Of a stretch of 64,000 bases of DNA, positions 49,390-57,573 are shown one piece after another. The notes below the pieces were generated by a model. That model saw only the letters and a list, made by a program, of their open reading frames with translations. It was not told where the DNA came from and did no database searches. A program made the position numbers and the translations under genes. Numbering within the stretch: position 1 is the stretch's first letter; the number at the start of each line of letters is the position of its first letter. The DNA is from DASZUK01 sp035547695 (GTDB lineage: Bacteria; Actinomycetota; Acidimicrobiia; Acidimicrobiales; RAAP-2). The DNA lies in assembly GCA_035547695.1 (NCBI GenBank), contig DASZUK010000003.1:1-64000 (forward strand), in the 5' to 3' direction.

Positions 49390-50580
49390 ATGGACCTCAC
49401 CTTCACCCCCGCACAGCAGTCGTTCCGCGCCGAGCTGCGGTCCTGGCTGGAAGCCCACGTCCCCGAGCCCGGCAGCCTGGCCTCCCTGGACACCGCCGTC
49501 GGGTTCGAGCAGCACCGGCAGTGGGAGCACACCATGGCCGCCGACCGGTGGACGGTGGTGAACTGGCCGGCCGACTACGGCGGCCGGGACCTCGGCATCT
49601 TCGAGTGGCTGATCTTCGAGGAGGAGTACTACCGGGCCCAGGCCCCCAAGCGGGTGAGCCAGAACGGCATCTTCCTGCTGGCCCCCACCCTGCTGGAGTT
49701 CGGCACCGCCGAGCAGAAGGCGCGGTTCCTGCCCCCGATGGCGTCGGGGGAGGAGATCTGGTGCCAGGGCTGGTCGGAGCCGGATGCCGGCAGCGACCTG
49801 GCCGGCATCCGCAGCCGGGCGGTCCGGGCGCCGGGTGGCGGTCCGACCGGGGAGGACGGCTGGCGGTTGACCGGGCAGAAGACCTGGAGCTCCCGGGGGG
49901 CGTTCGCGGAGTGGTGCTTCGGCATCTTCCGGACCGATCCGGACGCCGAACGGCACCGGGGGCTGACCTACTTCCTGATCCCCATGGACGCCGACGGGGT
50001 CACGGTGCGCCCGATCCCGCAACTGGACGGCGAGACCGGGTTCGCCGAGATCTTCTTCGAGGACGTCTTCGTCCCCGACGACCAGATCCTCGGCGGCGTC
50101 GGCGACGGCTGGAAGGTGGCCATGTCCACCGCCGGCAGCGAGCGCGGCCTCAGCCTGCGCAGCCCGGCCCGGTACACCGAGGCCGCCAACCGGCTGGTGG
50201 CCCTGTACGACCGGCAGGGCCGGCCGGCCGGCCGCATCGCCGACGACGTGGCCCGGGCCTACGTGAACGCCCAGGCCTACGAGCTGGGCACCTACTGGAT
50301 GGCGTCCCGGGCCGTCGACGGCCACCCGGTGGGCGCCGAGGCTAGCTGCAACAAGATCTTCTGGTCCGAGACCGACCTGGACATCCACACCGCCGGCCTG
50401 TCCCTGCTGGGGCCCGACGCCGAGCTCCTGGTCCCCGACCCCCACGCCACCGGCGGCATGGCGTCGGGGCCGTGGTTGGACGGCTACCTGTTCGCCCTGG
50501 CCGGCCCCATCTACGCCGGCACCAACGAGATCCAGCGCAACGTGGTGGCCGAGCGCCTGCTCGGGCTGCCGCGGGGCTGA
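49390..50580 (+). CDS. Acyl-CoA dehydrogenase, subunit with FAD motifs
   Basis: A 396-residue FadE-like protein. It has WCQGWSEPDAGSDLAGIRSR (FAD/substrate region, residues about 121-140), GQKTWSSRGAFAEW and the C-terminal GPIYAGTNEIQRNVVAERLL. In steroid catabolism such proteins often form alpha2-beta2 heterotetramers with an adjacent second FadE. The next gene, 37 nt downstream, is that type. Divergent from the thiolase/DUF35 pair, so the four probably degrade one side chain. Confidence 0.92.
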   Translation: MDLTFTPAQQSFRAELRSWLEAHVPEPGSLASLDTAVGFEQHRQWEHTMAADRWTVVNWPADYGGRDLGIFEWLIFEEEYYRAQAPKRVSQNGIFLLAPTLLEFGTAEQKARFLPPMASGEEIWCQGWSEPDAGSDLAGIRSRAVRAPGGGPTGEDGWRLTGQKTWSSRGAFAEWCFGIFRTDPDAERHRGLTYFLIPMDADGVTVRPIPQLDGETGFAEIFFEDVFVPDDQILGGVGDGWKVAMSTAGSERGLSLRSPARYTEAANRLVALYDRQGRPAGRIADDVARAYVNAQAYELGTYWMASRAVDGHPVGAEASCNKIFWSETDLDIHTAGLSLLGPDAELLVPDPHATGGMASGPWLDGYLFALAGPIYAGTNEIQRNVVAERLLGLPRG

Positions 50581-50617
50581 CCGGGCAGCCCCGGAACGAG
50601 CGGGAGACAGCGACGAC

Positions 50618-51784
50618 ATGCGGTTCGCCTTTACCGAACAACAGATGGAGCTCCGGGCGGCGGTCCGGCAGGTGCTGGACCGGGAGTGCACCGTCGGCGA
50701 CCTGCGGTCCATCGCCGACAACCGGACCGCCCCCCATCACCCGGGCACCCACCACCCCGTCGGCCGGTCCGCGGAGCGGTGGGCGGTGCTGTCCGAGATG
50801 GGGGCCCCCGGCCTGCTGGTGGCCGAGGACCACGGCGGCCTGGGCATGACCGACGTCGACCTGGTCGGCGTCCTGGAGGAGGCCGGCTGGGCGTCGGTGC
50901 CCGAGCCCCTGGCCGAGACCGCCGCCCTGGCCGCGCCGTTGCTGGCCCGAGCCGCCGAGATGGCCCCGGAGGGCGGCGCCGTCCGGGAGCTGGCCGATCG
51001 GCTGCTGCCACAGGTGGCGTCGGGTGAATTGGTGGCCACCGTCGGCGGCGTCGACCCGGCGGCCGGAGGGTTCGCCACCACCACCCGGCCCAACCCTGAC
51101 GTCACCCAGGGCACGGTCTGCACCGACCGGGTGGCCGGGGCCGGCCGGGCCGGGCTGTTCCTGCTGGCCTGGGACGCCCCCGGCAACGGCTGGCGCGTCC
51201 ACGCCGTCGAGCGGTCGGCGGCCGACGTCGTCGACACCCCGTCCGTCGACGGCACCCGCGACCTGGGCACCGTGGAGTGGACCGCCTGGCCGCACACCGT
51301 CATCGCCTCCGGCGACGCCGCCGCCGACCTGGTGGCCGACCTGGTCGACCGCACCGCGGTGGCCTACGCCGCCGAGCTGCTCGGTCTGGCCGCCCGCATG
51401 ACCACCATGGCGGCCGACTACGCCAAGGACCGCAACCAGTTCGGCAAGCCCATCGGCAGCTTCCAGGCCGTCAAGCACCACCTGGCCAACGCCCGGGTGG
51501 CCCTGGAGTTCGCCCGGCCGGCCACCTACCGCGCCGCCGACTCCCTGGCCCGCCGGCTGCCGGACCGGTCCGAGCACGCCTCGATGGCCAAGGCCATGGC
51601 CTCCGACGCCGCCGACCTGGCCGGCCGGGTCGCCCTGCAGGTCCACGGTGCCATCGGGTACACCTGGGAGTGCGACCTGCAGCTATTCATGAAGCGGGCC
51701 TGGGCCCTGTCCGCGGCCGGTGGCGACGCCGCCACCCATCGGGCCCGGGTGCTGGCCGCCGCCCTCGGTCGCCTTTCTCGCTGA
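50618..51784 (+). CDS. Acyl-CoA dehydrogenase, partner subunit
   Basis: A 388-residue shorter-motif FadE: N-terminal FAFTEQQMELRAAVRQVLDR, EMGAPGLLVAEDHGGLGMTD, and C-terminal YAKDRNQFGKPIGSFQAVKH with HGAIGYTWECDLQLFMKRA. The middle beta-barrel region is divergent, as expected for the non-identical subunit of heteromeric FadE enzymes. It is transcribed with the preceding fadE. Catalytic base assignment needs alignment. Confidence 0.9.
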   Translation: MRFAFTEQQMELRAAVRQVLDRECTVGDLRSIADNRTAPHHPGTHHPVGRSAERWAVLSEMGAPGLLVAEDHGGLGMTDVDLVGVLEEAGWASVPEPLAETAALAAPLLARAAEMAPEGGAVRELADRLLPQVASGELVATVGGVDPAAGGFATTTRPNPDVTQGTVCTDRVAGAGRAGLFLLAWDAPGNGWRVHAVERSAADVVDTPSVDGTRDLGTVEWTAWPHTVIASGDAAADLVADLVDRTAVAYAAELLGLAARMTTMAADYAKDRNQFGKPIGSFQAVKHHLANARVALEFARPATYRAADSLARRLPDRSEHASMAKAMASDAADLAGRVALQVHGAIGYTWECDLQLFMKRAWALSAAGGDAATHRARVLAAALGRLSR

Positions 51785-51795
51785 ACAGCGTCGCC

Positions 51796-52470
51796 CTATT
51801 TGAAGGCGATGATGATCGCCGTGACACCGATCCCGAATGCGACGAGTAGCGGGATGACCCAGCTCAAGCGCGACATGCTCCCCTCGAGTCGCGCCACACT
51901 GGTGTTGAGCTCACCGACGTCGCCCGCCGGGGCCGTCAGCGACTTGACCATTCCTCCGAGCGTCGGGCTGTCGGGGTGCGTGAGCTCCTCGATGTCGGTG
52001 GCTCCCAGACCGGTCTGGCCCTGGCGGGATCCGTCGTACGGTCTGGCGACCGCTTGGTTCAGCAGGAAGAACTGAACCGTCAGAAATGGCGCCTCATACG
52101 TCAACGTAATCCTCCGAGGTGCCAGGTTCGTCACTCGGACGATCAATACTCCGTGGAACCCAGGATCGACCTGTGGTCCAGAAAGCAGCACCAAGCCCTG
52201 ATGGGCGTACTTGGAGTCGAGCCCCAATTGCGCAGCAACCCGAGCGCTGCACTTCACGCTCTCTTTGGTTGCGATGATGGCGAACTCGCCGGGCTCAATG
52301 ATCACGAGGCCCTTGTTGGCGACGTCGGTGATCGAATCTGCACCACTGAGAAACGCCTCGGTCCCCACTCGGAAGTCATAGCTGGCTGGCTGGAGACAGG
52401 CCCCTGTGAAGGGGGTGATGCTCAGATCGCCCTCCGCCATCGCATCTCGGATCTCGACATCCGTAAGCAT
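51796..52470 (-). CDS. Membrane-anchored dCTP-deaminase-like pseudoenzyme
   Basis: A 224-residue protein. Residues 1-140 follow the Dcd/dUTPase fold (MLTDVEIRDAMAEGDLSITP, then CLQPASYDFRVG, LGLDSKYAHQGLVLL and PQVDPGFHGVLIVRVTNLAP). In Dcd the strand after PGF-G carries the catalytic Glu (family pattern ITLELSN). Here the matching residue is Arg112, and the SSLARLG loop is altered. A linker rich in Ser/Thr leads to a single membrane helix (residues about 203-223, VIPLLVAFGIGVTAIIIAF). Probably nucleotide-binding but non-catalytic, tail-anchored with the domain in the cytoplasm. Convergent with the fadE operon. Confidence 0.72.
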   Translation of the reverse strand: MLTDVEIRDAMAEGDLSITPFTGACLQPASYDFRVGTEAFLSGADSITDVANKGLVIIEPGEFAIIATKESVKCSARVAAQLGLDSKYAHQGLVLLSGPQVDPGFHGVLIVRVTNLAPRRITLTYEAPFLTVQFFLLNQAVARPYDGSRQGQTGLGATDIEELTHPDSPTLGGMVKSLTAPAGDVGELNTSVARLEGSMSRLSWVIPLLVAFGIGVTAIIIAFK

Positions 52471-52619
52471 CCCGACCCGGCTACCTTTCCGAACAGATGT
52501 TCGTTTTCACCCTATCCGACGGGTATATCACCCGCCGATCCGATCACTGGTACCGGCGTGCGGATGGTGATGTCCGAAATCCGCCAGACCTGGCGGGCGG
52601 GGCCTGCCACGATGGTGGG

Positions 52620-54206
52620 GTGCTGGAGGACTTCGAGCGGTGCTACCGGGCGGTGCAGAGCCGTGACGCCCGGTTCGACGGGTGGTTCTTCACCGCGGTC
52701 ACGTCCACCGGCATCTACTGCCGGCCGAGCTGCCCGGCGCTGACCCCGAAGCGGGCCAACGTCCGGTTCTACCCCACCGCGGCCGCCGCCCAGCAGGCCG
52801 GGTTCCGGGCCTGCATGCGGTGCCGGCCGGACGCCGCGCCGGGATCGCCGGAGTGGAACGCCCGCGCCGACGTCGCCGGCCGGGCCATGCGGCTGATCGC
52901 CGACGGCGCCGTCGACCGTGACGGGGTGGCCGGACTGGCCGCCCGGCTGGGGTACGGCGAGCGGCAGTTGCACCGGGTGCTGGTGGCCGAGGTCGGCACC
53001 GGCGCCCTCGCGCTGGCCCGGGCCCAACGGGCCCAGACCGCCCGGGTGCTGATCGAGACCACCGACCTGCCGGCCGCCCACGTGGCCTTCGCCGCCGGCT
53101 TCTCCAGTGTCCGGCAGTTCAACGACACCGTCCGGGAGGTGTTCGCCAGCACCCCCACCGAACTGCGCCGGAAGCAGCGGCAGCGGGACCGGCGAGGCGG
53201 CACCGGCCCGGCCGGCGGACGATCGGCCGGGCGAGGCGGCGGGACCGGCAGCGGCGGCGGGACCGGCGGCGGCACGGGCAGCGGGACCGGGGTGGTCTCC
53301 CTCCGGCTGGCCTACCGGCAACCGTTCGACGCCGGCACCACCTTCGGCTTCCTGGCCGCCCGGGCGGTGGCCGGCGTGGAGGCCGTGGTGGACGGCACCT
53401 TCCACCGCAGCCTGCGGCTACCGCACGGCGCCGGCACCGTGGCCCTGGCGCCGGCCGACGGGTACGTGGCCGCCGCCCTGCGGCTGGACGACCTCCGGGA
53501 CCTGACCGCCGCCGTGAGCCGCTGCCGGCGGCTGCTGGACCTGGACGCCGACCCGGTGGCCGTCGACCACCTGCTGGGCCGGGACCCGCTGCTGCACCGC
53601 CTGGTGGCCGCCACCCCGGGCCGGCGGGTGCCGGGCACGGTGGACGGCGCAGAACTGGCGTTCCGGGCGGTGGTCGGTCAGCAGGTGTCGGTGGCCGGGG
53701 CCCGCACCGCCACCGGCCGGCTGGTGGCCGCCGCCGGCTGCCGGCTGGCCGCCGCCGGCTGCCGGCTGGCCGCCGCCGACGGCCCGGTCACCCACCTGTT
53801 CCCCTCCCCCGACGATCTGCTGGCCCTGCCGGACGCCGCCCTGCCGATGCCGGCCCCGCGGCGGCGGGCCATCCGGGCCCTGGCCACCGCCGTGGCGGAC
53901 GGGGACCTGGTGCTGGACCCCGGAGCCGATCCCGCCGAGCTGGTCGGACGGCTGCGGGCGGTCCCCGGCATCGGCGACTGGACCGCCGGCTACGTCGCCA
54001 TGCGGGCCCTGGGAGACCCCGACGCGTTCGTCGCCACCGACCTCGGCGTCCGCCGGGCCCTCCGCCGGCTGGGCGGCCCGCGGTCCGCGGCCGACGTGGC
54101 CCGCCTGGCCGACCGGTGGCGTCCGTGGCGGGCCTACGCCACCGTCCACCTGTGGTCCGTCCCCGATCTCACCCTGCCTGCCCGACCGAAGGAGGACGCA
54201 GCATGA
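52620..54206 (+). CDS. alkA: Ada-type regulator fused to AlkA DNA glycosylase
   Basis: A 528-residue fusion. The Ada N-terminal zinc domain has GIYCRPSCPALTPKRANVRF and ACMRCRPD (four Cys; the first accepts methyl groups from phosphotriesters). An AraC-type helix-turn-helix follows (residues about 85-180). After a Gly/Ser/Thr linker with short repeats comes the AlkA glycosylase: helix-hairpin-helix LRAVPGIGDWTAGYVAMRAL and catalytic Asp in FVATDLGVRRAL. It excises 3-methyladenine and probably activates its own operon. A 21-bp in-frame duplication repeats AAAGCRL. GTG start chosen just before LEDFERCYRAV. Confidence 0.93.
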   Translation: MLEDFERCYRAVQSRDARFDGWFFTAVTSTGIYCRPSCPALTPKRANVRFYPTAAAAQQAGFRACMRCRPDAAPGSPEWNARADVAGRAMRLIADGAVDRDGVAGLAARLGYGERQLHRVLVAEVGTGALALARAQRAQTARVLIETTDLPAAHVAFAAGFSSVRQFNDTVREVFASTPTELRRKQRQRDRRGGTGPAGGRSAGRGGGTGSGGGTGGGTGSGTGVVSLRLAYRQPFDAGTTFGFLAARAVAGVEAVVDGTFHRSLRLPHGAGTVALAPADGYVAAALRLDDLRDLTAAVSRCRRLLDLDADPVAVDHLLGRDPLLHRLVAATPGRRVPGTVDGAELAFRAVVGQQVSVAGARTATGRLVAAAGCRLAAAGCRLAAADGPVTHLFPSPDDLLALPDAALPMPAPRRRAIRALATAVADGDLVLDPGADPAELVGRLRAVPGIGDWTAGYVAMRALGDPDAFVATDLGVRRALRRLGGPRSAADVARLADRWRPWRAYATVHLWSVPDLTLPARPKEDAA

Positions 54207-54709
54207 CCAAGAACCCCGACGAGGCGGCGTTCCGGCTGGTGTACGACAGCCCGTTCGGCCCGCTGGTGCTGGTGGGCGACGACGACTCGGTCACCCACCT
54301 GTTCCTGCCGAACACCGGGCTGGCCGCCGCCGGGTCCACCCCGGGCCCGGTGCCGAAGGCGCTGCGGCAGGCGGTGGAGCAACTGGACGAGTACTTCGGC
54401 GGCACCCGCACCGAGTTCGACCTGCCGCTGCGGTTCACCACCGGCACCGCCTTCCAGCAGTCGGTCTGGCGGGCCCTGGCCGACATCCCGTACGGGGAGA
54501 CCATCAGCTACGCCGAGCTGGCCACCTGGGTGGGCCGGCCCGGCGCCTTCCGGGCGGTCGGCCAGGCCAACGGGGCCAACCCGCTGGCCATCGTCTACCC
54601 CTGCCACCGGGTCATCGCCTCCGGCGGCGGCCTCGGCGGCTACGGCGGCGGCCTGGACCTGAAGCGGCAACTGCTCGACCTGGAATCAACGGCAGTGGCG
54701 GCCGGATAG
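54203..54709 (+). CDS. ogt: Methylated-DNA--protein cysteine methyltransferase
   Basis: A 168-residue Ogt. Active-site PCHRV (residues about 134-138, in LAIVYPCHRVIASGG), helix-turn-helix IPYGETISYAELATWVGRPG, and AVGQANGANP are intact. It removes alkyl groups from O6-guanine in one suicide reaction. The ATG overlaps the alkA TGA by 4 nt after GGAGG, so it belongs to the adaptive-response operon. The gly-rich tail GGLGGYGGGLDLKRQLLDLE is normal. Confidence 0.96.
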   Translation: MTKNPDEAAFRLVYDSPFGPLVLVGDDDSVTHLFLPNTGLAAAGSTPGPVPKALRQAVEQLDEYFGGTRTEFDLPLRFTTGTAFQQSVWRALADIPYGETISYAELATWVGRPGAFRAVGQANGANPLAIVYPCHRVIASGGGLGGYGGGLDLKRQLLDLESTAVAAG

Positions 54710-55018
54710 TCAGCGAACGAACAGGTAGATGCCGGTGGCGAGGAGGCAGAGACCCGCTCCCAGCACGACCGCTTCGACGCTCACCGAACCACTCTCGTCG
54801 CGCTCGATATCCCGCCAGCGCGGGAGCCGCCGCAGCTTATGGACCTCCGACTCCATGTCGACCGCTGAATAGACCGGTACCTTCGAGCCCTCTTGCTCAC
54901 GCCGGACGTCAGGTCGACGTGCGCTCCGCAAACCGATGAAGGTCATGACGGCGCCGGCAACCGACGCCGCCGAGGCGACGACCGCTACGACGAACCCGGG
55001 TACATCCGCGAGCATCAC
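54710..55018 (-). CDS. Small two-helix membrane protein
   Basis: A 102-residue protein with hydrophobic helices at residues about 8-31 (VVAVVASAASVAGAVMTFI) and 82-101 (VSVEAVVLGAGLCLLATGIY). Between them lies a charged loop with VHKLRRLPRWRDIERDE. No known domain. Either of the first two ATGs could start it. It is convergent with ogt, the two stop codons abutting. Codon usage suggests a real gene, but function is unknown. Confidence 0.55.
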   Translation of the reverse strand: MMLADVPGFVVAVVASAASVAGAVMTFIGLRSARRPDVRREQEGSKVPVYSAVDMESEVHKLRRLPRWRDIERDESGSVSVEAVVLGAGLCLLATGIYLFVR

Positions 55019-55092
55019 GGTCTAACTGCCTACCAAATGCGAGAGGACTGAGGCGGCTCCGTACCCGTGGCCCCACGTGACACACTCCCGGT

Positions 55093-56010
55093 ATGGAGAC
55101 CACCGAGACCGTGCGGGGAGCCTTCGACCTGACCGGCCGGGTGGCCGTGGTCACCGGCGCCGGCAGCGGCATCGGCCGGACCACCGCCGAGGTGCTGGCT
55201 GCGGCGGGGGCCACGGTGTACTGCGCCGACATCCGCCCGGAGGCGGCCGAGGAGACGGCGGCGGCCATCAACGCCGCCGGCGAAAGCAGCACCGGCGAGA
55301 GCAGCACCGGCGAGAGCAGCCCTGGCGAAACCGGCGAGAGCAGCACCGACGGCAACGGTGCCGCCCCCAACGCCCCCACCCGCGGCACCGGCGGCACCGC
55401 GGTGGCCCGCACGGTCGACGTGTCGGACGCCGGTCAGGTGACGGCGGTGGTGCAGGAGGCGGCCGACGCCCACGGCCGGCTGGACGTGATGTGCAACATC
55501 GCCGGCACCATGGTGGACGGGCCGATCCTGGACCTGACCGAGGCCGACCTGGACACGGTGCTGGCCGTCAACCTGAAGGGGGTGCTCCACGGTTGCCAGG
55601 CGGCCGGCCGGGTGATGGTGGCCCAGGGCCGGGGCAGCATCGTCAACATGTCGTCCACCGCCGCGCTGGCTCCGGCGGACAACGTGGGGGCGTACGCCAT
55701 CACCAAGGCCGGGGTGCTGCAACTAACTCGGACCCTGGCCCTGGAGATCGGCCGGAACGGGGTGCGGGTCAACGCCGTCGCCCCGGGGTTCGTGCCGACC
55801 AACATGACCAGCCGGTACTACCGGCGCCCCGACGGGTCCGTCGACGAGGACATGAAGGAGGCCGTCCTCAAGCCGATGGCCAAGTTCGCCCCGCTCCGCC
55901 GGGTGGGCGAGACGGCCGACATCGCCTACTGCGTGCTGTACCTGGCGTCGGACGCCAGCAGCTTCCTGACCGGTCAGTGCCTCAGCCCCAACGGTGGCAT
56001 GACGATGTAA
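55093..56010 (+). CDS. Short-chain dehydrogenase with repeat insert
   Basis: A 305-residue SDR. Cofactor motif VVTGAGSGIGRTTAEVLAAA (residues about 18-37), NIAGTMVDGP (NNAG variant), catalytic Ser in NMSSTAALAP and YAITK as the Tyr-Lys pair. Between the second beta strand (AAINAAGE) and VDVSDAG lies a 45-residue insert made of GESST units from 15-bp repeats, not normally present. The position is a surface loop, so activity is likely kept. Possibly a steroid or hydroxyacyl-CoA dehydrogenase by context. Confidence 0.88.
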   Translation: METTETVRGAFDLTGRVAVVTGAGSGIGRTTAEVLAAAGATVYCADIRPEAAEETAAAINAAGESSTGESSTGESSPGETGESSTDGNGAAPNAPTRGTGGTAVARTVDVSDAGQVTAVVQEAADAHGRLDVMCNIAGTMVDGPILDLTEADLDTVLAVNLKGVLHGCQAAGRVMVAQGRGSIVNMSSTAALAPADNVGAYAITKAGVLQLTRTLALEIGRNGVRVNAVAPGFVPTNMTSRYYRRPDGSVDEDMKEAVLKPMAKFAPLRRVGETADIAYCVLYLASDASSFLTGQCLSPNGGMTM

Positions 56011-56018
56011 CTGGGCCC

Positions 56019-56153
56019 GGATGGGGCCCCAACCCCATCCTCCTCCGGTCCGTGGGGGCCCAACCCCACGGCGGCCGTCCTCGTCATCGACCCGGATGGG
56101 GCCCCAACCCCATCCTCCTCCGGTCCGTGGGGCCCCAACCCCACGGCGGCCGT
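56019..56153. repeat. REP-like twin-hairpin element, tandem copies D and E
   Basis: Two 60-bp units (56019-56078 and 56094-56153), 75 bp apart. Each is GGATGGGG-ccccaa-CCCCATCC, then TCCTCCGGTC, then CGTGGGG...CCCCACG and GCGGCCGT. The two stems of 8 and 7 bp form a twin hairpin. They lie right after the SDR stop codon and may also act as a terminator. Confidence 0.8.
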
Positions 56154-56168
56154 GTCCTCCGGCCTGGA

Positions 56169-56234
56169 GGCGTTTCCGCGGAGACGTCTGGGGTCGCCGG
56201 AGGGCCGTCCCGAAGACGTTTCGGCGGAGACGTC
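56169..56234. repeat. Two palindromic GACGTTTC-type motifs
   Basis: GGCGTTTCCGCGGAGACGTC at 56169-56188 and GACGTTTCGGCGGAGACGTC at 56215-56234, centres 46 bp apart, upstream of the amidohydrolase. A third copy is in the shc N terminus. They could be operators for the amidohydrolase gene or part of a mobile repeat. Confidence 0.45.
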
Positions 56235-56292
56235 CGGACATAAACCCGGGGTGGATCTGATGGACCGTCAGGTGTCGCGCTACGCTCGGTGC

Positions 56293-57492
56293 ATGGCAGA
56301 ACTGCCCCTGATCGTGTCCGTGGACGACCACGTGGTGGAGCCGGCCCAGGTGTGGCAGGACCGGCTGCCGTCCAAGTACGCCGACGTTGGGCCGCGGATC
56401 GTGCGGGCCCCGATGGGGGAGATCACGTTCCTGGGGGGGAAGCTGACGGTGAAGCCGGGCAGCGAGGGGAACCCGACGGACTGGTGGTACTACGAGGACC
56501 TGAAGCGGCCGCTGCTGCGGGTGGACTCGGCGGTGGGGGTGCCGCGGGACGAGGTGACGATGAAGGGGGTGACGTTCGAGGACATGCGGCCGGGGTCGTA
56601 CGAGGTGAAGCCCCGGCTGGAGGACATGGACATCAACCACATCGAGGCCGCCCTGTGCTTCCCGACGTTCCCGCGGTTCTGCGGGCAGACGTTCACGGAG
56701 GCCAAGGACAAGGAGCTGGCCCTGCTGTGCGTGAAGGCCTACAACGACTGGATGGTGGAGGAGTGGTGCGGGCAGTCGGGCGGCCGGCTGATCCCGCTGA
56801 CGCTGATCCCGCTGTGGGACGCCGAGCTGGCGGCCGCCGAGGTGCGCCGGAACGCCGAACGCGGGGTCCGGGCGGTGTGCTTCAGCGAGATCCCGCCGTT
56901 CCTGGGGCTGCCCAGCGTGCACGACCCCGACGGGTACTGGGACCCGTTCTTCCGGGCCTGCGCGGAGACGGACACGGTGGTGAACATGCACATCGGGTCG
57001 TCGTCGAAGATGCCGTCGACGTCGGCCGACGCGCCGCCGGCGGTGGGGTCGACGCTGACGCACACCAACGCCACGTTCTCGCTGGTGGACTTCCTGTTCT
57101 CGGGGGTGCTGGTCAGGTTCTCGAACCTGAAGCTGGCGTACAGCGAGGGGCAGATCGGATGGATCCCGTACATCCTGGAGCGGGCGGACCGGGTGTGGGA
57201 GGACAACCGGGGCTGGGGCGGGGTGGCCGACAAGGTGCCGAACCCGCCGTCGACGTACTTCAAGGACCACGTGTGGGGGTGTTTCTTCGACGACGCCCAC
57301 GGGCTGCGGTCGGTGGACGAGATCGGGGAGGACAACATCACGTACGAGTCGGACTACCCCCACTCCGACTCGACGTGGCCGCGGACGAAGCAGATCGCCG
57401 AGGAGCAGATGGCCGACCTCACCGACGAGCAGAAGCGCAAGATCGTCCGGGGCAACGCCATCACGCTGTACAGCCTGGACCTGGTTCCCTGA
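56293..57492 (+). CDS. Amidohydrolase-family metal-dependent hydrolase
   Basis: A 399-residue TIM-barrel protein of the amidohydrolase-2 type (ACMSD-like). Features are VSVDDHVVEP near the start (metal-ligand strand), DINHIEAALCFPTFPRFCGQ, NMHIGSSSKMP with a metal His, and ESDYPHSDSTWP with the late Asp and His. Related genes are common in actinobacteria next to fadE and SDR genes for polycyclic degradation. An ATG 11 codons upstream after GGTGGA is an alternative start. The substrate is unknown; decarboxylation or ring hydrolysis are both possible. Confidence 0.88.
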   Translation: MAELPLIVSVDDHVVEPAQVWQDRLPSKYADVGPRIVRAPMGEITFLGGKLTVKPGSEGNPTDWWYYEDLKRPLLRVDSAVGVPRDEVTMKGVTFEDMRPGSYEVKPRLEDMDINHIEAALCFPTFPRFCGQTFTEAKDKELALLCVKAYNDWMVEEWCGQSGGRLIPLTLIPLWDAELAAAEVRRNAERGVRAVCFSEIPPFLGLPSVHDPDGYWDPFFRACAETDTVVNMHIGSSSKMPSTSADAPPAVGSTLTHTNATFSLVDFLFSGVLVRFSNLKLAYSEGQIGWIPYILERADRVWEDNRGWGGVADKVPNPPSTYFKDHVWGCFFDDAHGLRSVDEIGEDNITYESDYPHSDSTWPRTKQIAEEQMADLTDEQKRKIVRGNAITLYSLDLVP

Positions 57493-57573
57493 GGCCCTGG
57501 TCCCCGAGGCAGAGTCCGGACCCGGGCGCGGACCACCGCCAGACCACGCCAGCCACGGAAGGGCCGCGCCGCC

